64,000 nt of DNA from Miscanthus floridulus (lineage: Eukaryota; Streptophyta; Magnoliopsida; Poales; Poaceae). Shown here one piece after another: positions 9,412-18,709 of the stretch. The notes under the pieces are model-generated. The model was given only the letters and a program-made list of their open reading frames with translations. It did not search any database and was not told where the DNA came from. Positions within the stretch are counted from its first letter, which is position 1. Every line of letters begins with the position of its first letter. The stretch spans positions 18,640,502-18,704,501 of the forward strand of contig NC_089591.1 in assembly GCF_019320115.1 (NCBI RefSeq), written 5' to 3'. A program made the translations under genes and the position numbers.

Positions 9412-9835
9412 GTCGGGCGAGACGGAGCCCCCGGCCTCGGGGTCGGGCGAGGCGGAGTTCCCCAGAGGCGGGGCGAGGCGGAGTGCAAACCCAAGGATCG
9501 GGTAAGGCGGAGCCCAAACCCATGGGTCGGGCGAGACGGAACCAACCCTTAGAGGTCGGGCGAGGCGGAGCCCACGGCCTCGGTGTCGGGCGAGGCGGAG
9601 CCCAAACCCATGGGTCAGGCGAGACAGAGCCAGCCCTTAGAGGTCGGGTGAGGCGGAGCCCATGGCCTCGGTGTCGAGCAAGGCGGAGCCACCCTCAGGA
9701 GTTGGGAGAGGCAGAGCCCGCGGCCTCGGTGTCAGGCGAGGCGGAGCCAACCCTCAAGGGTCGAGCGAGGCGGAGCCCGCGGCCTCGGTGTCGGGCGAGG
9801 CGGAGCCAACCCTCAGGGGTCGAGCGAGGCAGAGT
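9412..9835 (+). repeat. GC-rich minisatellite in solo LTR S1
   Basis: About a dozen copies of a core gtcgggcgaggcggagcc, separated by variable 10-25-bp linkers such as cacggcctcggt and caaacccatgg. The copies vary by single bases, as expected for a minisatellite changing by unequal exchange. Confidence 0.85.
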
Positions 9836-9952
9836 TTGCGCACCTAGGGGATCGGTTGGAGCTATATTCACGTTCTTGACTTCTGGGACAAATCAATGTT
9901 GATGGTTATTAGCTCCTCATCTTCGATACCTGGTATTGGTCCCGACAAGTAG

Positions 9953-10595
9953 TAAGAACCAATCAACCGAACCATGGCCATGGCCTGCTGTACTTTTCAG
10001 TGTAGTGTTCTCAAATAGTAATGATGAATCAAACTGAAGAGATGTACGGTGCATGGATATGTTTGCATGTGTATATATGTGTGCCCTTGTTTGTGAGTGA
10101 AAAAAAAACGAGCCAAAGAGGTACGGTAGCTAGAAGAAAGAAAAAGCTGATCGAAAGCCAAAGTGCAAACACATTCATCATAAACTTGATTGGGTCCATA
10201 AAGCACAGACATTGACCAAGAGGTTGAAAATGATATGCATACCGCTTTGATGATGAGTTGGTTCTTTCTACTCCCGAAGCGAAACCTACGCAATGCATAT
10301 GCATGCACAACACAAGCATGCAGTATATATAGTTTAACTTTTGACCTTTTACCATCTGAACCAGGGACACTGGGACCGCACAGATAGTGAGGTGAAAAGG
10401 CCTCGCATGCCATCATTTTGAGAAATCTGTGACTCCAGCCAGCAGCAGAGGAGAGCACGTTTCCAACAGCAGCAGGATCCCTGCTGGTGATGTCACAGTA
10501 GCCCGGTCCGGTCGGGTCGGACGCCTTTTTTTCACCAAATCGAGCGGTGCCCGGCCGGTGCACGCGCTTCTCTCTCTAGCGCAAACTGTTGTGAC
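9953..10595. other. Intergenic stretch, no gene identified
   Basis: No recognisable domain on either strand. A 188-codon minus frame (9997-10563) has no features I can connect to a family and covers low-complexity DNA with a tatatatag string at 10323. Treated as non-coding. Confidence 0.4.
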
Positions 10596-10866
10596 TAGGG
10601 ATGAAAATGGATCAGATAGATATTACCGATATTATATTTGTTTTTATAAATCTATTCGGATTCGGATTCGAATACGGATAGTGTCAACTATGTCGGATAT
10701 GATACGATTGGATATCGACATCATAAATATGTGATTTGAGTGTTCGAATACGGATACGGTATCGGATATTGGATATCCAGACTCAGATATAGACAGATCT
10801 CAACCCATCTAAATAAATTCAATTTCAAATATGATCGAAAAATATCCGTACCGTTTTCACCCTTAG
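10596..10866. mobile_element. hAT-like MITE (tagggatgaaaa family)
   Basis: Inverted ends: left tagggatgaaaatgg; right, reverse complemented, ctaagggtgaaaacgg. The interior is full of cggatat/atatccg motifs, characteristic of a common plant MITE group with this terminus. An 8-bp TSD is not clearly preserved. Confidence 0.75.
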
Positions 10867-11822
10867 ACGAGACCTTGCTAGCTATTGGTTGGCCACTCTC
10901 TCGTTAAAGGACGAAATGGTCGATGCGAGCATGATTATTTGGGTCAAAAGGAGCAAGGCTACGTAGGTACTAGAGCAGGAGAGTCATGCATGCATCTGGC
11001 AACACCGATCAGCTTTTCCCGCTGAATGATTAGGTCTGGCATGTGTATGTGGGCGCATGCATGCATGGGCTAGCTGACATGCATGGAGACGGTGCTCTAG
11101 TGCTGGTGTCTTTTTTAACAGCGCGGTAATACATGTACTCTACATACGGAGACTGTGTAGGTCGTCGCATCGCATCCAAAGGCCAGTAAATCTGGCTCCA
11201 GAATGCACATAGGAGTAGCAGATTCTGGTCGCCAGCACGAGAATAGCTCGCCGGCCTGGATCATGAGCTCGGCCACAGTTACTTCTCAGTTCTGACGGGG
11301 ACAGACGAATAGATATATGAGCCGGCCGGGTACGGCGCGTGCCCAAGGCCAATACCATATGCCGGCCGGCCGGACTCTGAATCAAAATTAATAAAGGTGC
11401 AAAAAGGTTGTTACATCACCATCGCAGGTTCCGAATTATTTTCACCTGAAAAGAAGAGGGGCAAAAACATACAGTACAGGACGGCAAAGTTCCTGGCAGA
11501 CAAGAGTAAAGTGTTGACTGTATCGTGTCCGAAAGAACACGCTTTGTATGTTCGTCCTACCTACTACAGCATGGTGGAGTGGAGTACGATGTTACTAGTA
11601 AAGCGCTACAGCTTCGTTGGTCTTTTACTCCTTTGCACGCAAAGAGGGGGTTAGCAAAACTGTAAATGATAAAGACCATTTTTTTCTTTTATTCGTCGTC
11701 TATTCTCCAACCTTGAGCAAAAACACAGATATAGATAGATGGCTCAATGTTGCCAGCCATCAGTGTAAATCGATTTACACAAATGGATTTACAGAATTCA
11801 TAAATTGGACCAAAAAATAGAA
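10867..11822. other. Intergenic stretch with RY motifs, no gene identified
   Basis: Contains catgcatg (RY/Sph-type) motifs at 10985-10996, 11055-11069 and 11078-11086, and a ccggccggccgg string at 11363. No convincing coding frame. Confidence 0.4.
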
Positions 11823-11962
11823 GAAAAAAAAAGACCGATTACCTTGGAAGAAGCCCACCAGATCACAAGTCGCGTCATTTTTCACGCCGTGCGGTCAGTG
11901 TCAGTGAGGATTGAACTCACAACCCCAAACTCGCGCGTTGCTTGCTTACCACTGTGCCTCAA
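11823..11962 (-). mobile_element. tRNA-derived SINE candidate (minus strand)
   Basis: On the minus strand an A-box-like cagtggtaagc (11943-11953) is followed about 30 bp later by a B-box-like gagttcaatcctc (11907-11919) in a tRNA T-arm-like hairpin (gtgag...ctcac). A unique body follows, and a T run (11823-11832) ends the unit on its own strand, as a Pol III stop would. It cannot be a functional tRNA: I find no acceptor stem pairing the head with a 3' partner, and the body continues about 80 bp past the T-arm. Confidence 0.5.
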
Positions 11963-12111
11963 AAGGAACGATTTCAAATATTTTGTACTAGCGGCAGGTT
12001 ACAAGAAAATAGTCAATTTAAACATGTTTATACTAATAATTTTCTTAAGTTCACCACAATTATAAATCTTAGATTTATACTGTCGGTAGACTTAAGACAT
12101 CTGCAGTGTAA

Positions 12112-12297
12112 GGTCTTGCTTGGTTCGCCACCAAAATTTGTCATACCAAAAAATTAGTATGCAAAAGTTGGACAAAAAAAATTACCATATATTTGGCAAG
12201 TCAAATGTTGTCAAATCTTGAAAGCAAACTAAATAATAGCTAAAATCATGGCTTATCAAAATTTTAGCTTGATACAGGAAGCAAACCAAATAAGTTC
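12112..12297. mobile_element. Tourist-like MITE
   Basis: Ends ggtcttgcttggttcgcc and, reverse complemented, gaacttatttggtttgct are inverted repeats with a few mismatches. TAA occurs on both sides (12109-12111 and 12298-12300). 186 bp, AT-rich, no coding capacity. Confidence 0.65.
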
Positions 12298-12300
12298 TAA

Positions 12301-12779
12301 ATCCAGTTCACTCTTGCTGTAGGGGGCGGAGGGCTCAGTATCACGAGGTGTGGCGCCCGCCACATCTTGCTTTTTCTACGGCTATATGCCCTCTGCCATT
12401 CGTTACTATGATACCTGCGATTGGAACTTTGCATTTCGCCGTATCTTAATTTAATTTCGTGCTCCGTGATAACTGGCGGTTCGTGGTTATCTTAAGTTTA
12501 TCATTAGTATGAATTGAGAATTTTTACTGACAAATAATTCTTAAAAATCTGTCAGTAATGATATATCTCCATTTTATTTATAGCCTTGATAATATAGTTT
12601 TTTCTACTCTTTCATATTCTTTATGAACCGTCAATTAAAAATTTCTTGGCATCAATAAAAACCATTATTGTGGATGACCACTACAGTCGTCTGCATCATG
12701 CATTGCAGCATCCACTTGCATTTAAGAGATTAAAAAATGGTGATTAGGGAATGAGATACAACTAATTTATGCGAATTAA
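12301..12779. other. AT-rich intergenic stretch
   Basis: No gene and no recognised repeat termini. A small mirrored pair, gaatttttactgacaaat and gtcagtaa (12510-12560), could be a remnant MITE centre. Confidence 0.35.
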
Positions 12780-12884
12780 GCATAGCTTAGTTGGTTGTCT
12801 ATCTTGTGGTAGAACCTGCTCAGCTGAGTTTAAGTCCTAGACTTAGACACGACTGCTTAGTGTGTCTGATGACACCTGTGGTGA
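12780..12884 (+). mobile_element. tRNA-derived SINE head, 3' end cut off
   Basis: A-box-like tagcttagttgg (12783-12794) and B-box-like gagtttaagtcctag (12826-12840) stand in tRNA order with about 33 bp between, followed by a non-tRNA body. The body is cut at 12885 by the start of a retroelement LTR. Candidate only: no copy to compare with in this window. Confidence 0.5.
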
Positions 12885-13953
12885 TGAAAGGTTCTAAATG
12901 TCTAGAGGGGGTGAATAGCCTATAAAATTTTCTACAAAGACAATAGAGTGATTTGTTAGATAATTAAATGGCGAAATGCAACTTGCTCTAGCTCTACTCA
13001 AAAGACAAACCACCTACTAACAATTCTAATAAATTATGATCACCAGGCACTCAATGACTATGTCACTATCACTCAATGACTATGTCACTATACTCTACAC
13101 TAGTTGAGATAGCTAAGAACTAACAACAAAGAAGCTAAACTACACAACTAGTTACAACTACCACAAGCTCTACACAAGGTAAATACACAAAGTAATACAA
13201 GAGAGTGGTAGAGGAGATATACCACCGAGGCATATGATCAATCGATGAATGCCAAAGAATACCAAGGAGACAATGATGACACAATGATTTTTCCTCTAAG
13301 GTTTACTAGCTTGCCGGCAAGCTAGTCCCCGTTGTGGTGATTCACCCACTTGAAGGTTCACGCTCTAATAGGCATCACACGCCTAACCCGCAATCGGGTG
13401 TCGCACAACCAACACAAGATGGGGATCATACAAGCCACGTGCAATCCACTAGAGTTGACTTTCGTGATCTCCCACGGGGAAGACACAAAAACCCCTCACA
13501 ATCACCACGATCGGAGCCGACAACAATCACCGATAGCCGTTCAACGATCCTCCAATCACCGGGCCATCTAGGTGTCGGCAAACACCAAGAGTAACAAGAT
13601 CTCCACCAGCCCAAATCGGCCAACTAGTGCCACAAGATGCAAGACCACTATGCAATGCACTAGAGACTCTCCAATCTCACTCAAATGATGAAATCAAATG
13701 TGCAAGTGAGTGGATTAAGTTTGCTCAGCTCCCAAAGGGTGTAATGGCAAAGACTGGACACCACCTCTATTTATAAGCTCACCAACAAAACTAGCTGTTA
13801 TACCCCTTGGAGCTTTTTCTGCGTGGGCACCGGACAGGCAGCGGTGGCACCGGACATGCCAAGGCGGTGCCCCAATAGTTGGATTCCAATGGCTAAGAAC
13901 TAGTCATTGGTCACTGGATAGGTGGTGATGGTGGCACCGCCCTAGGGGATAGT
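12885..13953 (-). mobile_element. Sirevirus-type LTR fragment A' (minus strand)
   Basis: The reverse complement of the 3' half of an LTR. It starts on + with tgaaaggttctaaatg, followed by the complement of the ggctattcaccccctctag block that ends element A's LTRs. The TATA region (ctctatttataag near 13767) and the 13321-13600 block mirror 18000-18230 in A. Upstream of the TATA, however, 13800-13950 carries ggtggcacc/caccgcc motifs like element C rather than A. The fragment is cut at 13954 by another LTR. It is a relative of A, not a part of it. Confidence 0.75.
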
Positions 13954-14829
13954 TGTAGGGTCCATATGGCGGACTAGAGGGAGGTGAATAGTCCTTTCTA
14001 AAGTGAAACATGTCGGCTAACCAAAACAAATGCGGAATTAAAACTATCGGTCTTTAGCCAAGACTACACCCCTCTATCTAAGTTCACTATCACCTTACAA
14101 AGATCTTAATTAGGCAACAAAGGTGTCGGGCTAGCTAGAACTCTCCTAATCAATTCTAGTAGCAAGGTCACATAAACCTATGCAACTAGTACTTTAGCAA
14201 TCGGGAGAGCTCCTACACAATCTAGTAAGCAAAAGCACAAAGCCACCTAAGCTCACTAGCAATGCTCAATAACAAGGTTACACGAGCCAAATTAGAGAGC
14301 ATAAATTACTTAGCTACACAAAATAAGCAATGTGACTAACAAGGTTACTAAAACCAAATTAGCCACACAAGGGAGCTATTTCTATGCTACACAAGCAAAA
14401 AGGTAACTAGCAAGGTACACAAGCTAACTAATTACAAGAGCAATTACACAAGCACAATGTATATAAAAGCAATTACAAGCTTGTGTAAGGGAATTGCAAA
14501 CCAACGGAAAGACAGGGATGACACGATGATTTTATCCCGAAGTTCACGTGCTTACCAACATGCTAGTCACGTTGTGTCAACTGCTCACTTGGTGGCTCGG
14601 CGGCTAATTGGCATCACCCATCAAGCCCACATGTTGGGCACCGCAAGAAACTACCCCAAGAGTGAGAGTAGCTCAATGACACGCTCTACTAGAGTTGCTC
14701 TTCACGATCCCCGCGGGGTGCGCACAATCCCCCTCCCAAATCCTCCTCTACAACATCGCACAATCTTCTCACGTGCTTCAACGGAGTCACAAGCCACCAA
14801 GCCATCTAGGAGGTGGCAACCTCCAAGAG
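13954..14829 (-). mobile_element. C-family LTR fragment C' (minus strand)
   Basis: Starts tgtagggtccatatgg, which is the complement of the C LTR 3' terminus (ccctata at 39159-39165, mutated from ccctaca). It continues as the complement of 27549-28421 of the C left LTR, including the aggtggcaacctccaagag block. It ends without an LTR terminus at about 14829, where + strand C-family internal sequence begins. Confidence 0.75.
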
Positions 14830-15744
14830 TGACAAGCCCCACTACAATTGGTATCAAGGTCACAAGATCCTACACATGGTGTCTAAAGAGCTATACAAGT
14901 GGTGTCATTTCAATAATCAAGTGATGTCCATAAAAAATGCAAGATTCAAGCCTCAACCATCTACCCCAATACGAGCCTTTGCATCAATGAGAAGCACACC
15001 TTTAATGGAAATTGATGACAAAGGGGGAGAGATTGTACAAAGATATGAAAGCTTTGGGAGAGATTGAGACAAAGATATTACAATTGGGGTTTTGGACACG
15101 GACATGGACAATGGACAAAGAGGGAGCAACATTGAAGAATATGAAAGGATCAAAATTCTTGGACAAGAGAAGCACACAAGTACGGGGAGCAAGCTCATAA
15201 ACTTTGCTTGATTGCATTTGAGATGTGCATATTCATGTGTTTGCTTGCACTTGCATAAATATTTAAATTTGAAATGCATGCTTGTATGGTGTATGCTAGT
15301 TGTAGAATTTGATTGATGATATGATAACTAGCATGCATAGGATGGTAGCTAGACTTATATTTCTACACGTGGTCCTAGGACCTTGCTTATAATGTTGATC
15401 TCACAGGGTTTCTAGTATTTTTGTTGTCTAGCTACTCATGGTGCTAAAGATGGTGTTAAAATGTGCACTCTGATTAGTATCATGCATCAAAGGTTACTTC
15501 TTTACACCTTAGCATTATTGGTAGTAATTACTCTCCCATAATTCAATCTATGCATATGTGCGAGCTTCAAACCAAACAATTTAGCACATATATAGGGGGA
15601 GCTAATACTACCAATATGGGTTTGTGATACTTGTCCAAAATCATTTACACATGGTAAAATTGCTTGGGTAAGCAACATGAATTGAAAAGAGCTTAATTTT
15701 CATATCTTTGTAGAGTTCTCATCAATTACCAAAAAGGGAGAGAT
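14830..15744 (+). mobile_element. C-family 3' internal tail (truncated), + strand
   Basis: Closely matches 44806-45715, the last ~910 bp of element C before its right LTR, with scattered substitutions. It carries the same repeated polypurine motifs (gacaaagggggag at about 15018, tagggggagc near 15593, and the terminal aaaaagggagagat at 15731-15744) and leads straight into the LTR at 15745. So this LTR is preceded by C-family tail sequence and followed, after the nested insertions, by a C-family interior. Confidence 0.8.
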
Positions 15745-16770
15745 TGAAAGGTCCTTGTTTGGTTTTGGTAATTGAGTGACAACCTTAGGTGGACTAATAT
15801 GTGTTTGAGTGAGATACATAGGTAATTAGTCCACAAGTACATAATCTGTGAGCAACCTATGCCATGGAGGTGAAATGGCTTGGATATGTTGCAAGGCTCA
15901 CACATGTGATGAAGGAGCTCATTGCATATGAGACATGACATTGAGTCATGTGACTAAGGTGGAGAAGATCAAGACAAGACTTAGCTTGATGGACCTGTTG
16001 CAAGTGTGAAGGGCAAGTTAGAGGCTTTGGAGCGATGGACTGCGTGGCGGTGAAGCTTGAGCAAGACTTGGCGCCGATAGACGAAGGCAACGGTAAAGAG
16101 CAAGTGAAGTTAAGATCGATGAACCAATACGGTCACATGATGATATAAAATGGATCATATCATTTGTGATTGGTTGGTGCATGTGTTGCATCAACATCGG
16201 AGGGGATGAAATGGAATGCTCAAGGCAAAATTATTTGTAGGGCATTTCATTTCACTGGTCAAAGGTTCTGTAGAGATGTGCATTAATGGGTTTAGGATAG
16301 ATGGCCATACTATTAAGAGGAGCAAACTTGTTTGCATATCGATCATCTAGTGCCGCTTGAGCAATCTAACTTTGCATACGTGTTAGGATTGAGTGGCGTT
16401 GAGAAAAGAGTGCCAATCCTTTGGAAAAATGTTTGTGAAAAGCTAACACACGTGCACAAAGTGTTGTTCACTTGGTGGTGTTAGTACATTTGTAAAGGTG
16501 AAGAAGTGAAGGGGAAACCGAGCTCGAAGTGCTGCCTAGGTGGCACCACCACCCCTTGTCCAGTGCACCGCCACCCCTATGGCGGTGACCAGCCAGGAGG
16601 CCGAGAGCAGCGTGTTGCCCTGAGGGTACCGCCACTGCTTGTCTGGTGGCACCGCCACCCCTAGGGCGGTACCAACCTAGACTTGGCCAAGCACAGCTGG
16701 AGTCGGGGTGGTCACCGAAAGTGGTGGTGCACAACGCCATGGTGTGGGCGGTGCACCGCCAGGTGCGGTT
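15745..16770 (+). mobile_element. Element C left LTR, part 1
   Basis: Starts tgaaaggtccttgtttgg directly after a polypurine tract. The same start occurs at 45716 (C right LTR). The part ends with caccgcc-rich repeats (16540-16770) where element A is inserted. The LTR resumes at 27047 and 39137. Summed, the LTR is about 2.43 kb. Confidence 0.85.
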
Positions 16771-18652
16771 GAAAGCTCTAATTTGGTTTTGGTGAATTGA
16801 TGAAACCCTAAGTGCTAACCTAGTTTATCAAAGTGATTATGAGATAGGTAGCACTACTCCAAGTGGTGAAGCAAATGAAGATCATGACATGATGATGATC
16901 AAATGGTTGGACTTGAAAAAGAAGAAAGAGAAAAATAAAAAGCTAAAGGCAAAGGTGAAAATTGATAGGAGCTTTTTTCATTTTGGTGATCAAGACACTT
17001 AGTGAGTGTGATCACATTTAGGATCGATAGCTGTACTAGTAAGAGGGGTGAAAGTCATATCGAAATACGGATATCAAAGTACCACTAGATGCTCTAACTC
17101 ATTGCATATGCATTTAGCATCTAGTGGAGTGCTAACACCCTTGAAAATGTTTATGAAAATATGCTAACACACATGCACAAAGTGTTACACTTGGTGGTTG
17201 GCATGGTGAAGTTTCAGGTCAAAAGGAGCTATTTCATATTGACCAAACTCTGCCTTGGGCAGGGACTGGACTCTGACCCTACGTTCGGTTAGTGGTGCGC
17301 AGTGAAGACCGCCCTCGGTCCTTTGACCGAATGCTGAGAAGAAATTGGACCGGATGCGCTGGGGGTGCGTCCAGTCAGGTGATGACGTACACTGATGAAA
17401 GCATCTGAATAGGCCCATAAGGATCACACTCTGGTCCGCGTTCGGTCGCCTATGATCGGACGTGTCCGGTCATGAAAAACCGGCTCTGGTGTCTTACTAG
17501 AAACGATCAGACTCTAGCAATGGAGCGTCTGGTCACTTTGAGCAATGCGTTCGGTCACAACTTAAGTGCATCAATGACCATTGAGATCAGGCGATTAGCA
17601 TTTGGAGCTGGGGACATGTGGCAAAAATCAGAGGACCGGACGCTGGGGTCCTACATCCGGTCAATCCGACCGATGTGTCCGGTCGCCCCAATTTTTTAGG
17701 GAACAGAGAGCCAACGGCTCTATTCATGGGGGCTTTCTATTTATGCCCCATGGCTAGCTCAAGCTCACTCTCTTGGCCATTTGCATTGACATAGCAACCT
17801 TGTGAGCTTATCCAAAGCCCTCCCATGCATCTCCATTATTGATTCATCATCTTTGTGAGATTGGGAGTGAATCCAAGTGCATTGCTTGTGTGTTTGCATC
17901 TAGAGGCACTTGGTGTTCGTGTTTTGCTGCTAGTTTGGCTTGTTACTCTTGGTGGTTGCTACCACCTAGATGGCTTGGAGCAGCGAGGATCGTTGAGCGG
18001 AGGTTAGTGATTGTCTTCGACTCCGATCGTGGTGATTGTGAGGGGTTCTTAACTTTTCCCCGGTGGAGAGCCAAAAGGTACTTTAGTAAATTACTCGTGG
18101 CTTGTGTGATCCTTATCTTGTGTTGGTAGTGAGGCACCCTATTGGGGGATTGGCATGTGATGCCAATTAGCGCATGAACCTCCAAGTGAGTGAATCGCCA
18201 CAATGAGGACTAGCTTGCCGGCAAGCAAGTGAACCTCGGTAAAAAATCATTGTGTCATCATTTGATTCTGAGGTGATTGGTCTTCATTGGTATTTATTCT
18301 TGTGATTGATTGGTTCATTCCTTGACTCGGTGGTATAATCATCTTGCTCTCTCTCTTTACATTGCCACAAACTAGTTGTCAAGCTCTTTAGTGTAGCTAG
18401 TCATGAGAGCTTGTTAGTTTGGTTAGTGTGGCTTTTTAGTTAGCCTTTGAGAGCACACTAACTTAGTGTAGTGACATAGTCATTGTGTGGATAGAGACTA
18501 TATAAACTAGAATTATGGTAGGTGGCTTGTATTTTTAGTAGGCTAGCGCAACACTCGGTTCACCTCATATTTGTCTCACCGATTTGCTAAGTGTTGTTGT
18601 AGAAATTTTTAATAGGCTATTCAACCCCCCCTCTAGTCATTAGGATCTTTCA
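16771..18652 (+). repeat. Element A 5' LTR
   Basis: 1882 bp, starting tgaaagctctaatttgg and ending ccattaggatctttca-like (taggatctttca). Contains clusters of gaccg/cggtc motifs at 17270-17690. Confidence 0.9.
17737..17746 (+). promoter_or_regulatory. TATA-like box in A 5' LTR
   Basis: ctatttatgc, at the same place as tctatttaag (26131-26140) in the 3' LTR, just after the gaccgg-rich block. Confidence 0.5.
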
Positions 18653-18654
18653 AG

Positions 18655-18666
18655 TGGTATCGGAGC
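18655..18666 (+). promoter_or_regulatory. Primer binding site of element A
   Basis: tggtatcggagc two bases after the LTR end. It complements the 3' end of initiator Met-tRNA (usual form tggtatcagagc), with one mismatch. Confidence 0.85.
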
Positions 18667-18709
18667 CGTGGTCATCATGATTTAAGGTTTAACAACCTTC
18701 GGTGTTAAA

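Larger units (their letters stand above)
8616..9947 (+). mobile_element. Solo LTR S1 (gypsy-like, GC-minisatellite family)
   Basis: A 1332-bp LTR beginning tgttggtatttcgag and ending ttggtcccgaca (TG...CA), with perfect 5-bp target duplications AGTAG at 8611-8615 and 9948-9952. There is no internal domain, so it is a solo LTR left by LTR-LTR recombination. A related copy, S2, lies at 40028-41276; the two share blocks such as ggtttatactggtttgggcag and ggttcatagtaggggttac. The TATA-like site at 8974-8981 suggests + orientation. The 203-codon frame across 9291-9902 is the translation of the minisatellite, not a gene. Confidence 0.9.

Noticed and set aside
9412..9835. CRISPR-like spaced repeats
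   Set aside because: Regular cores with variable linkers recall a CRISPR array, but linkers are themselves related, the host is a plant genome, and the same repeat is inside another LTR copy (40925-41110).
9291..9902. 203-codon + frame, Arg/Gly/Ala-rich
   Set aside because: It is the translation of the gtcgggcgaggcggag minisatellite inside solo LTR S1. The periodic DNA, not a protein, explains the open frame, and overlapping minus frames are equally open.
9997..10563. 188-codon minus frame as a host gene
   Set aside because: No recognisable motif, low-complexity segments, no start or splice context, and DNA resembles its non-coding surroundings.
11890..11965. Functional tRNA gene on the minus strand
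   Set aside because: A- and B-box-like motifs and a T-arm are visible, but no acceptor stem or anticodon arm of normal spacing closes, and the unit continues into a SINE-like body.
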